Assembly: GCA_024449915.1 (NCBI GenBank)
Contig: JAMZAV010000637.1
Coordinates: 62,001-126,000 of the forward strand
DNA length: 64,000 bases
Direction: 5' to 3'
Source: Sweltsa coloradensis
Taxonomy: Eukaryota; Arthropoda; Insecta; Plecoptera; Chloroperlidae
Shown piece after piece: positions 51,301-62,781 of the stretch. The notes below the pieces were generated by a model, which did no database searches, was not told the origin of the DNA, and worked only from the letters and a program-made list of their open reading frames with translations. Positions within the stretch are counted from its first letter, which is position 1; the number at the start of each line of letters is the position of its first letter. Both the position numbers and the translations under genes were made by a program.

Positions 51301-54249
51301 AGTCTTCAGTCATCACCTTCCATTTCGTTAGTCTCGCTTCGCAAACCGAAACGCCTCACATCAATCATCAATCAATCTTTAATTAACATTAATTCCATGA
51401 TATGAACTTTGCATGGGTAGAAATCAGTGTAGGCCGTACCATTACTAATATGAGTGCATTCAACACGCGCAGACCGCTGATGAATAGACCATTTCACCCC
51501 ATGGGGTAAGCTATTGCTAAAACGTGCGCGTCGCTTAATACAGCTCATAAATAGTCTGCATTAACATATTTATGGAGCTATAAACCTCAACATTGTGGAA
51601 CACCCTGTTGAGATACTGGTAACTGGTATTTACGATATAGGTAATTCCAGCGTGAGAAACATGAGGGAGAGGTGTATAGAATGGGATTGACTTGACCTCT
51701 GTTATCTGCGAAGACCTCAGAAACGAAGCCGGCCATGGCTAATTAAGCCTGGCTTGGCCAACAGTGTTATTAATTCGAACCGAAAAGCGAGTTCGACATT
51801 GATCGAGTTGAGGGTCGATAGGAAACTCGAAGCCATCTGTCCGTTGGTATTGACCTCTTAGGAATGTTATGGAAAAACTACCAACGATAATTTCGTATAA
51901 TTTGGTAAATAGTTGTTGTAATCTTCATGTTTCGGAATCGGACGGTTGTTCTCTGTTGTTATGAGACGAATCTGGTGCAACTCCTCCCTTTTGTAATTAT
52001 ACGTGAGTCTTTCTTGTTCCCTTCCCATCACCTCTTGACGAACAAAGCTACACATGCGCCATGAGGAGCAGCCTCGGATACAACTAAGCAGCAATTAGTT
52101 ACAAACTGTGCAACTAACAAATTAAAAAAAGTAATTGAACTTTGAATTAGTACGTATAGAAAGCAGAGATCGGAGCTGATCAGCCACATGTGGCGAGCAT
52201 TATGCACAGATAGATTCCCCCACCCACCCACACCCACCCAAGTGGTTCGTTGGGCCAGCACTCACGATCCACAAACATTACTTCCAAATATCTCGGCAAT
52301 TTGCTAACTAATAACAATTCAAACATTGATCATAATAACAAAGATAACTACATAGATTTTTCTTTTCAAATCGTTATTTATGGGTAACGTTTTGTATTAC
52401 ATTAGGGTTATGGGTATATCATTTATTTAATCCAATATTGCTTTTTTACTATAGCCATGTAGTAATTATCGAACCCTCTCACAAGGTAAAATTAAACCGC
52501 ACAAAAAGCTGTTTAAATCAGTTTTAAGCGCATCCTAATTATAATTAACAAAGGTACGGCATGACCTTGCCGTCAAGAGTGGGCACATGGGAGATATCGT
52601 CGATATGTCAAATGCCAACCAATAGTGTCTTGTGAGATTTTGTAATTTGGTAGAAGGGTAAGATGATTAATTATCCACTATAGCCTACTCTGAAAGGGTA
52701 AAGGCGGCCCAAGGTATGCAACACAGGCTACGCTTGCGATTGTCTTTTTGCAATATCTCGGGGTTAAAACGGGTTGTACATTATGATAATAAGTTTTAAT
52801 TAATCATCCTTCACTTCACTCAAGCCTTTAGGTCGAGTGAAGACTGGCTCTGTTGGACGGGCTCTGGCAAACAAGGGATTATTCTGGAACGCTTTACTAA
52901 TTTTACAATCAAGATTTTAAAATTTAGTACATTGTTAAAGAAATATGTACGGTGGTCTCTAATAGAGTACATTTTCATCATTTTGTTACTAATTTAAAAT
53001 AAATAAATAAATAAATAACTGTCGGCAGTACTTTGCCAAGCTTATGTATATTTGAAATGTGGGAAGTCATCAAGGCCAGGGGTAGAATTTGGCCCAGAGC
53101 ATGGCTATGTTCTAATCGTAAAAGGCGAGGAAAGAGATAAAGTCCATCTCGCAAACATCAGCTAGTTTGTAAGGGAGTATTTTACTCCCCAAAACTAGAG
53201 GCGAGCTCTGGCAATCGTCGTCGGGGACCTTGCCCCCTTTTCCTGAAGACCTCCCCGACGACGACGAAGACAATGATCACCACGAACGATGACAAGAGAT
53301 GGCGCGACGTGAGAATACTTTCACCCTAACGGGTGATGGATTACATATTCTGTATGACAATCTCTCCCAAAATTATCACTTCCATTGCAAGAAACATTAT
53401 ATTTAAGTTTCAAATAATTGATTGGGTGAAAATTAGAGTTCAAAAAGTGTTCCAGAATAGATGCGGAATTAGCAAGATTTAGGCGTTCAAACGATTGATT
53501 GGACATTGACACTGATAGTAGGTGATTTAGGTTCTGCAAAAGTTAGAAAGTAATGTTCAAGCTGATAGTACGATTTGCAAATTTGACTGGGGGAAAATGT
53601 TCGAAAACACCGTTCAGCCAGTTTGCCAGTGGCTGGTATTAAATTGGATTATATGACAATATGCAAATACATTAAATCGGCTTATATGACAATATGCAAA
53701 TAGACGAAGTGCGAAAGGGTATTATTGGCTCCAAAGTCCAAAGTTTGTGATACGTATGCAAATTTAAGGTACAAATAGGAAATATATTTATAATAATAGA
53801 CACGTCAAATTTTATTTAGGATATACATTTACAGATGAATCCCCCAAATAATAATTTCAACAACCGGTACACACAAATTACACAAAACAGTGAAAAATAA
53901 AGTATGTATAAAACTTGTACATCCACAGATAGTACACGCTTAAAGTTTAATATTAGGCTTTGGTCCGTATAAGTGGATGACGTGTCGATGATATTCATAG
54001 GCATCTTTTATTAATTGAAGCCTTGGAACGAATGAATGATTTGATCACGATTTTTTTTTTAATCCACGCACGACTTACATTTTGTTGCCAAAAAACCTGA
54101 TTTGAGATTTAAAAAACTATTATTACAAAAACATTTTAGAATAGATGCAACACAAATTTTTACGTGGCTCGAATATGAATAGTAACGTACAAAATCCGCA
54201 TGAATAACAGAATAGTTCGAGTGAATATCATTGAGTACAATCACAACCT
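48301..54249. other. Upstream region of TTC28 without recognised gene
   Basis: It is AT-rich DNA. Seen in it: a G-homopolymer at about 48046 just before the region, a diverged AAGTTCC repeat at 48900-49020, and (AAAT)n at about 52998. No frame carries a recognised domain. A missing first exon or promoter of TTC28 may lie here or further right, but no candidate could be supported. Confidence 0.5.
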
Positions 54250-54300
54250 GTGAGAAGTATGATGTGTGCGTGTGCGTGTGTGTGCGCAGATGGGAGGGGG
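54250..54300. repeat. (GT)n-type microsatellite
   Basis: A TGTGTGCGTGTGCGTGTGTG-type run lies in otherwise AT-rich DNA; nothing else was recognised around it. Confidence 0.7.
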
Positions 54301-54849
54301 AAGGCATGTATGGTGGCAGGTGTGTGACTGCAGTGTTCAACATGGAAAATAATGAACAATAATAACAGCTAGGTGTGAAGCTAGGAAAGGCGGAATTTAA
54401 TTAAGGTATACATGTGAGAAAGAAGGGAGAATCATGCAGGTAGAAAACATCACCTCGTGAAGTGATGACTGGATCGTTAGATTTTTTTGTTTGCGTTCAT
54501 AAAATTGTGTATAGATGAAAATCTTAGAAACATATTTTTACGTTTTCGAAAGTACATTTCATTATATTAAATTACTTTCGCTAAGTACTTGTTTTTGCTT
54601 CTTTTTTTAGAACTGTTTCTAACACAGGCCCGACTTGGACGCCTCACGAACGAAGAGTGAGAAAGATAAATTAAAAATTACAAAATTACAAATTAAATAA
54701 ATTCGTATTTAGAGTCTACCCACTCAGTCACATAACTGATTTTCAGTAAAGAATTTTAATTTGAAAGCAGACCAAGACAACCCTAACCCTGTAGGCGCCA
54801 ACACAATCGACGAGCGAACAATGACCAACTAGAGAGTGGACACATAGAC

Positions 54850-54940
54850 CAATCAAGCTGGACACGATTCCACCCGCATGCGTCGCCAGAATCAACTAAG
54901 GCTAATTTGGAATAACCTTAGAATTTATTATATGCATAGT
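54850..54940 (+). repeat. Diverged copy of the segment at 62318-62412
   Basis: The shared words include GGACACGATTC, CACCCGC, GAATCAA, GGAATAAC and AATTTATTAT in the same order. This copy is longer through small insertions. Confidence 0.55.
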
Positions 54941-55809
54941 TGCTATAAAGTCACCGTTTGCAAATTCCTCAGTCAAGAAATGAAGTTAAAACTCTATGAA
55001 ACGGGTTCGAAGTACCGATTTGAAGGTACCCGAACACCGCATGAGAGTACCGAAGGCGAAGAAGAGATAAAATATTTTTAACACGTGTTAAGTTGATTTA
55101 CTTTATAGCAACTTACGCGTTCAAACAGCGAATTATTCCTGTTATTACTTTGCCGCAGTGCAAAAACAAGATTATAGTGCCTGCCTGGTAGTCATTATAA
55201 TAGGGAGGTGTCACCACACTACTTTGTATGGTTGGTCAAGTATTTTACAAAATGAATTCATCAATGTAGATTGTATAGAACATAGATGTTATTATCGTGT
55301 TGCAATGAAGCTACTAGCTAGATATGATATTCTTTGTAATTATTTATTATTCTTTTCTGTTATGTATCTAAGTTACAAGTTTATTAAACGCTGTGGAGAA
55401 TTTGTCGAAATGTTGGCATTATAATAACTTAGTATTATAGTAACATAACCAATAACATCCTTGAAGACACATTTTTAAAAAATGATTGTCATTAAAACAT
55501 TACTTGTCCAAATAATACGCAGATTTAAGTCCAAATACCAAGAGAAATGGCGACGGAAGCGAATTGTAATATCGGTCGATTCGGGGTGTAATATTTATTA
55601 ATAACCCAGAACCCACGAAACGAGCCCTGAAATCCCAGGACCCTCCTGAGTGAGTGAGTTATGCCTCGCGATAGAAACTGAAAATGACCTCCGGATTGAC
55701 ATGCGTTTTTGTTAACATTGCCTTTCAATAAGGACGATACATAGGCCTAGAATTTTTGTCGATTCTGGAGGTCAGGACTAAGGGGGGCTGGGTTAGCCTC
55801 ACCCAACTT

Positions 55810-55895
55810 AACACTCGGCACCTCCACCAACATTTCAAGACTGGAGCGGAACGGATTTTGGTTTTGTATTTGTTCTCGGCACCTCCAACAACGAG
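55810..55895. repeat. Paired TCGGCACCTCCAMCA motifs
   Basis: TCGGCACCTCCACCA at 55815 and TCGGCACCTCCAACA at 55876 repeat the motif found twice in the hAT MITE at 27621 and once each at 14634 and 33885. No terminal repeats were recognised around this pair. Confidence 0.6.
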
Positions 55896-56258
55896 ATTTG
55901 AACGCTGGAATAATCCTACGACGACGATCTGTTGACCAAGTATAGCGTCACTCCTTTAGGTACTCCCCGTACCCGTTTCTTACATCATTTATAGTGTAAT
56001 ATACAATATTACACATTTAACATACACACTTCTCTTGGTTTTTAGAACATGTTAGGCATAGTAAACTATTTACGCGTGTCCTTGCAGACCTCACACACTT
56101 GTGCATTCCTTCACCAATTTACTCTAACTTTTATTAAGGTATATACTATATGGGTTTGGTTTACTATACATGTGTAATATTACTATTTCCAACTTTGTTT
56201 AACTACAGTTTATTCTCTTTCAGATGCATAATGCAACTACAATTCTGAGATTAAAATG

Positions 56259-56456
56259 TACCCGTCCTGGTGGTCTAGTGGTTAAGACGCTCACCTGGAA
56301 TGTGGGAGACCTGTGGATCGAATCCCGGTTTGGGCGGACTTTTAATTTCTGGATTGTAGTAAATAATTACAGTTTATTCTGTCTGCATGTATGTGGATTA
56401 ATTTTATTTAGTTGTCCTCATTTGTAAATCAGTTTTTACAACTGACTAGGAAAGAC

Positions 56457-56497
<41 letters not shown>

Positions 56498-56565
56498 AAA
56501 ATAAATAAATAAATAAAAACAATTAAATAAATAAAAAACAAAATAAATAAATAAATAAATACAAT
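56259..56565 (+). repeat. tRNA-derived SINE, full-length
   Basis: The head is GTCCTGGTGGTCTAGTGG followed by TTAAGACGCTCACC (box A) and GTGGATCGAATCCCGG (box B). The body is TTTCTGGATTGTAG ... CAACTGACTAGGAAAGACG, and the tail is (TAAA)n over about 100 bases. A complete pol III head, a distinct body and a tetranucleotide tail define the SINE. It is likely the best copy of this family in the window. Confidence 0.85.
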
Positions 56566-57502
56566 TGATGAAACCTATTTCAATTACAAAAGGTTGAATA
56601 GATGGAAAATATAGTAGGTTCGATCGTACGTTTATACCATATTATGATTTAATCGTTATGCGAACAAAAACTTCACAGAGCGATTAACAACTTATAATAG
56701 TTAAGAGAAATATGTTATTAAAAAAACATATTTTTTGTAATAAAACTATCGAATGGCTTTCGAGTCACGCGACCTGACGCATGTTCGAGAAGGCTGCATC
56801 TGTAGGGTTTTTGTTTCGGACACACCTGGCGGCCAGACAAATAATTCAAATCGATATTCTAAAAAACATTTCAATGTACCATGATCACTAATAATTGCCT
56901 GGATGCCGCGTGCCTCGTACAATTACTAAAAGTTGGTAATTTTCTGTTTGTTTATTTATTTTCGTGAGCTCTGTAGAGTAGGTACACATTTATTGTCATG
57001 TTTTTTTTCGATTGGTCACTATATCTGTCTCCAACAAAAAAGTAAATTGGTTCAAACAGACAAATGATATTAACCTTGCGGCCCTTTTCGGCCAGTATTT
57101 AGAGTTGAGACCAAAAATATTAATTAAAGTGAGAATTATTAAAACCTTCAAGTAGTTTGTGATAATTATTACATACTCCCTTAACGTTATTAGCCTAAGC
57201 GGAAGGGACCAATCTCGACTATGTAATATTTCGTTAATTGTGATAAATATAGCAATTAAACAACCATCATTTATAAAACTGTGTTCGTGAAAAATTGTGA
57301 GATTGTTTTTTTCAGGGCTACCAACAGGCCGAGTTTCAACCGACTGTAGGTAGGTGTTGTTGAGTTGGCCAGCTGCGAACTGAGCCATGTGATTTTTTTA
57401 AAGTAATTTTTCGAAAAGTAAAAAAAATTACCTTGAAAATATAATTCCTAACTGGCTTCTCTTGGCTTTTAGGCCTTGGGTTACGAAGTTATACGGCAGT
57501 TT

Positions 57503-57990
57503 GGGTTATATAAATTGTAACAAACTTCAAATGGAAATGGAAATTATAAATGTATGAAAATGATATACGAGTCAAAATACATAATTATAATAATTTCCCT
57601 CACGGTGAACTATTCTAATAAATATATTACTTGGATATTATTTCTAGGGTTTTACATTGTCGGTTATACATTGGGTAGTGGTCTCCAAATGGGAGAAAAT
57701 ATAGTTAAAAAAGACAAACATTCACGAACATTTCGTTTGACTTTACCAAAATCAAATCGTATGCAAAATATAATTTTTATGTTAATCTAAATATGTAAGT
57801 ATTACATCTATTTCCACTTCGGACAGCTAAAAGTTTCGGAAATTGGATGCCTGTCGCGATATTAAATTTTATACAAATATTATATTTTTCAACTATTTAA
57901 CGTAATCTTCTTACCTATCAACTACACACGTATACGTCATTTGATTGTATGCTTCGGTATCTAATTTATCGATATTGTTATTATTATGTA
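57503..57990 (+). repeat. Direct repeat pair 1, left copy
   Basis: It starts GGTTATATAAATTGTAAC and matches 58326-58890 throughout. It contains an open frame of about 78 codons (57554-57790, ICN-like composition) that is not preserved in the other copy, so I do not call a gene. Confidence 0.85.
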
Positions 57991-58325
57991 AAGATCATTT
58001 CACTACACTAAAAAATCCGAGTTTTTTCCCTTCTTTCTTTTTTTTCTGTATTTTTGTGTGTTTGTCACACGATTCCGCTAACGATCTCCGTTGCGATGAA
58101 ATTTTATGAGGCCTTCTCTCTATAGATGCCGTTTTGAGCAATCAAAAATTATTTCTTAGAAATCGCAATTAGATTTTTTTTGAATTATTTTACAAACCTA
58201 CATCACGATTTTCATGATACAGAACTAATTTTTGATTAAGATACCTGTGAATTGATTAGTTTCGAAAATAAAAAAATTACTGAAATATTTAATGGTTTTT
58301 TCTTTATTGGTTACAAGTTAAGCAT

Positions 58326-58890
58326 TTGGTTATATAAATTGTAACAAACTTCAAATGGAAATGGATTATAAATGGTAATGAAAATGAATATACAGAAAGT
58401 AAAATACATAATCATATAAATAATATATAACCCTCACGGTGAACTATTCTCAAATAAAAATTATATTGGTTGCACTTGTGGATATTATATTTCTAGGTGT
58501 AATTTCAACATTGTCGGTTATTACATTGAGGTAGGTGGTCTCCAAGAATGGAGCACGATAATATAGTTTAAAAACCAGACAGAAACATTTCACGAACATT
58601 GTCGTTTCGGAACTTTTTACCAAAATCCAAAGTCGTACAATAAAAAAATATAATCTTTTACTGTTAATCTAAAAATATGTAAGTATTACAGTCCTTCATT
58701 TCCACTTTCGTGACAGCTGCCAAAAGTTTCGGATAATTGGATGCCTGTCAGCCGATATATATAAATTTTAATACAAAATTATTTATATTTTTTCAACATA
58801 TTAAACGTAATCATCACATGACCTCAATCACAATTTCCTATCGTAAACTGCGTCGGTGATGCTAATTTATCGCTATTTCGTTATTATATT
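58326..58890 (+). repeat. Direct repeat pair 1, right copy (insertion-rich)
   Basis: It is collinear with 57503-57990 but about 15-20 percent longer, through dozens of scattered 1-4 base insertions. For example, CCTGTCAGCCGATATATATA stands for CCTGTCGCGATATTA. Substitutions are few compared with insertions. Confidence 0.85.
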
Positions 58891-58907
58891 ATCATATCTT
58901 ATTATCA

Positions 58908-59020
58908 TATCCGACGTGTTAGTTCGAGCGACTCTGATTCGGGGGATCCCGTGTTCAAGTCCCGTCGAGGCCGGCAATCCTGACTGAAGTTTTTTTCAAG
59001 CGGTTTTCTTCATTTACAAG
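58908..59020 (+). repeat. tRNA-like SINE, CTGACTGAAG family, plus copy
   Basis: CCGACGTGTTAGTTCGAGCG with ACTCTGATTCGGGG (tRNA-like head), box-B-like GTGTTCAAGTCCCGTCGAG, then GCCGGCAATCCTGACTGAAG and a T-run. It matches the minus-strand copy ending at 62781. Confidence 0.7.
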
Positions 59021-60952
59021 GGATAATATTCTGAAGATAATAAATAAAACCCGATTGTGTAAATTGTTTCGTAATTCTAAAGAAATGCAGGGATGGAATG
59101 AGATTAGTGGAAAAATTCAATAAATGATTTTACAAAGGGAGGAAAGATCAAAATTGGAAGTTGGAATGGAAAAAAGAAGGATGTTGGGAGGTGGTCGTTT
59201 GTTAATAGAACAATTATTGTGGAATTGAATAAATTATCATCTGCAACTGTTGAGGAATCTAAGGTAAAAATATTCAGAAGATGTTTGGAGGAGGTCGATT
59301 TAGAAGAACATTTATGATGTAAAGGTTGTGATATTTTTTATTGTAATCAATTGTTAATATGACCATCAAATCAAATAAATATTAGTATGTTTTGCGTGCT
59401 AATCGAGTTAGAGTATGTTTATAAAATTAATTTGTGTGTTGCGACAACAGTTAAAGTTCTTCTGATGTACGTAAATACCTCGATCCCAAGACCGAACACG
59501 TAACATGTTTTTTGTCGTTCTAAAATAGGTGAAGTGTGCTGCTCCTAAACATTCTTGCCTTTATTATTTGCTTCGGGCAAATAATTGATTATATAATATT
59601 ATACGTCTTTAAATTCCAAATAGTAAACTATCCCAAGCCCAGAGGTAGAAAATATCTTCACTGAAATGTTTATAATTTTGCACTTGGTTTTGTGTTTGCA
59701 GGTTACCCCGTATGTAACCGGAGTAATGTCAGTGGTTATGTAAATACACATTGTTTTGGTATGCAAATAGGTTTACTGATCCCTAATTGCTGAACGTCGA
59801 GGCAATCATTGGGATTGTCTCCCTACACTGTCTGTAGGTATCACAGCCTACGCGTCGTTCATGGTTCTAAGTCCTCTCTGAAAATATCCACCTCTAGGGG
59901 TTGAACCAAGTTGACAATCTCCACAAACCGAAAGTTTTTTAAGTAAATTAATAATAATTAGGTATCAAGATATTCGTCAATGTAAAAAACTGAATGCCAT
60001 AGCTTCGGGGAGATTCTTGCACGCGCCTTCATGTTTAGAAATGTGATGTAGAAAAACAAAGAGAAAATAACCGGCTCTTACCTTACATGCATAGAATTGT
60101 TGTCATAACATAATCATATATTATAGTTTGTCGTAACACAGTGGAAGTGTACGTCAAACGCAGGGACACGTGGAGTTGTACGTTATGGCCAGACGAAGTG
60201 TATAATAGTGTCCTTGTTTACGAGTTAAACAGATCATGAGGTATTGCAGGGAGCGTGCGGTGTGAATCACGTCGCACGATCAAAAACGAAAATGACCTCC
60301 GATTTCCTTTGACAAACTAAGCCAAAATAAAAATGAAGATTAAAAAATTATAATACAAAATGTTTTTGGTGACTGCTTGGGCCTGGTGGCGGAGCTTTCA
60401 CAATGCTAAAGGGAAAAGTCTTAGAACCCGGCCGGCGTTAAAAAATAAATTTAAAAAATGTCCCTATAGATTTGTATTTGTATCCTTAGTCAATCTGTTG
60501 GTTTAGTGGCTTCCCTCCCTATTTTGGGGACTCCCGTAACCGTGCTTGTTGTTAGATTAGTAATAAGCTCATTTTACATTATAAATTACTTGCATGAGAA
60601 TGTAATTTGTTGGTATCAGTCACCGTTCTACAATATTTAGAACAGTGCACAATAAAAATTGTTGAAACACGTCAAAGTAGTAATTAATATTAACTCAATT
60701 TTACATAAATTTTAAAAAGACATCTCGTGGGATGATGGGTGATATTGTTGGTTGTTACTTACAACAGGAACAGAATGGTTGTCAGGTTTTGCATTTAAAT
60801 AGTAGAAGTAGCAAGTTTGCTCTTATTTTTCACAAACATAAGCCTACAAAAACAATATGATGTTTGTGAAAGGACAATAGACACACATTAAATAGCACAA
60901 TTAACTCAAATATTAGATAAACATTTATTTGGGCGTGTCAACAGCCCAAAAG

Positions 60953-61200
60953 AAAAGCCAACCTAATCACTCAAAATAATATTTAAACTCATTTTTATTT
61001 TTATATAGATGGGCATAATTATAATCTATTTTATAAGTTGCCGTATCCCAATGGTTTTGTTTTTCAAATGGCTTTGATCACTAACATCATATGGAGTGGA
61101 ATGGCTAAGACTCGAGTAGCATGCTGGATGCCCAAAGAACTGCGATGTGAATACAAATCTTTAACTGCGTGTTCCAAAAAGTAGGTATCACTGTGTGTGA
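60953..61200 (+). repeat. Direct repeat pair 2, left copy (insertion-rich)
   Basis: From AAAAGCCAACCTAATCACTC to GTGTTCCAAAAAGTA it matches 61526-61778. It carries many extra bases relative to the other copy (ATCTTTAACTGCG for ATCTTACTGCG), but lacks about 50 bases near its start. Confidence 0.8.
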
Positions 61201-61525
61201 CTGGTGACTGACATCACAGGTGTTTGAAATTTTGAATATATGTCAAGACTCAAGAATGTGGAAATATCTGCAGTAACACATTAATTTTGTTTTGAAATCA
61301 TTAATAAAAAAAAAAATAAGCCTTCACGAATTTTGCTTTTGTTAAAAACTCCAAAATTGACTATATTCGTGATTTTTTTCTGACTGATTAAGACAAAATT
61401 TAGAAAATCTATTACCGCAGGGGTGTCCATTTATGCTTTATTGACAACTTTGCAAAGTTTCATATACGTCGGAGGCATCTTGTCCGAGCGAATAGCTATT
61501 TGCTCACTGCCAAATGTGCCCAAAA

Positions 61526-61778
61526 AGCCAACCTAATCACTCAAAATAAACAAACCATTAGTTACACAAATAATTTTATATCCTGCTTTATTATTTAAAC
61601 TCATTTTTATTTTTACATACGGGCATATAATCTATTTTATGTTGCCTTATCCCAATGGTTTGGATTTTCAAAAGGCTTTGGTCACTAACATCATATGGTG
61701 TGGCGAGAGTAGCACGCGGGATGCCCCTAGAACTGCGATGTGAATACAAATCTTACTGCGTGTTCCAAAAAGTATCAC
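61526..61778 (+). repeat. Direct repeat pair 2, right copy
   Basis: It is the partner of 60953-61200, in the same orientation about 570 bases away. A short open frame at 61655-61843 spans it, without a recognised family. Confidence 0.8.
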
Positions 61779-62317
61779 GAACACACATAACAAGAAAAGC
61801 AACTCTCAAGATACGTTCGAAACCTGAAGTGAAAACATTTTGAATTATGGAGTGTAGCGAATTTTCAAATAATTGTTCAGGGCTCATAAGTGGTCCTAAA
61901 CCCCACGATCGTTAGCAACAGGTCGTTTTATTACCGTTTTAATGGCACCCCGTTGACATAGCAGGAAAACAAAGAGATGGCTAATGAAATGCAGGAGCGA
62001 GTGAGAGAGAAGCTTGCCCACCTTGGTTGGCTTACAGCTCCGATAAGAGACGTGTGAATGTCACATTGGTACAGGACGGGTTCCCTCAATCTCCTCGTGG
62101 TAACTTGAGCCGTTGCCGCGGGTGTCACTTACAAGCGGACTCAATAATTTGCATACACAAAACTAAAATACCGGGAGGTTCTAAAAGTTACGTTTTATTA
62201 ATTGTTTTTTTTTACTATTGTCTCACTCCAGTCCCTCCCCATTATTTTCAAACTATTGCTTACGAGCGAGTAATGGCCAAACGGAGATCGGTGGTATTTA
62301 AATACGGAAATAGTAAC

Positions 62318-62412
62318 CAACACCAACATGGTTGGACACGATTCACCCGCGGGAGACGCCTGAATCAAAGAGGAGAATTCGGAATAACTTTTATACAATT
62401 TATTATGTGCTA
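62318..62412 (+). repeat. Copy of the segment at 54850-54940
   Basis: GGACACGATTCACCCGCGGG ... GAATAACTTTTATACAATTT is shared in order with 54850-54940. It forms the end of a 128-codon plus-strand frame (62027-62413) that has no recognised domain. Confidence 0.55.
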
Positions 62413-62566
62413 AGTTTCGTTTATAGAGCGGCTACACAGACATAAACTTTTAAATTGGCCCTAACCACACAAGTTTTTACAATACTTTATTAATTGTGCA
62501 CACTTCTTTAACATATTTTCGAAGTTTGATACTTCTGCTAATGATTGTTGTTTTCTAATTTTTGTG

Positions 62567-62781
62567 GGAAGCCTGCATGTCCAGGGTGCAATTCATGCCC
62601 CTACAATTGTGAAGGGATGTCCGAGGGCTATTTAAGAGGACTCAATCCCTTGCATTCGCGTTAACGACTGAGGAAAACCTCGGAAAAAACCTTCAGTCAG
62701 GATTGCCGGTCTCGACGGAATTTGAATCCAAGACCTGCCGAATCAGAGTCGCGCGCTTAACGCTCGAGCCAACACTGTCGG
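62567..62781 (-). repeat. tRNA-like SINE, CTGACTGAAG family, minus copy
   Basis: On the minus strand: CCGACAGTGTTGGCTCGAGC, GCGCGCGACTCTGATTCGGC, box-B-like GGATTCAAATTCC, then GACCGGCAATCCTGACTGAA and GGTTTTTTCCGAGGTTTTCC. The 3' part runs to about 62567. It is the most complete copy of the family. Confidence 0.72.

Noticed and set aside
55158..55424. 88-codon frame with hydrophobic residues as a small membrane protein gene
   Set aside because: There is no homology recognised and no support beyond an open frame in AT-rich DNA of doubtful base quality.
56259..56335. A genuine tRNA gene
   Set aside because: Box A and B are present, but the sequence continues into a SINE body and a (TAAA)n tail, and the same head occurs in other copies.
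62027..62413. 128-codon frame near the right end
   Set aside because: There is no recognised domain, and its end coincides with a dispersed repeat.
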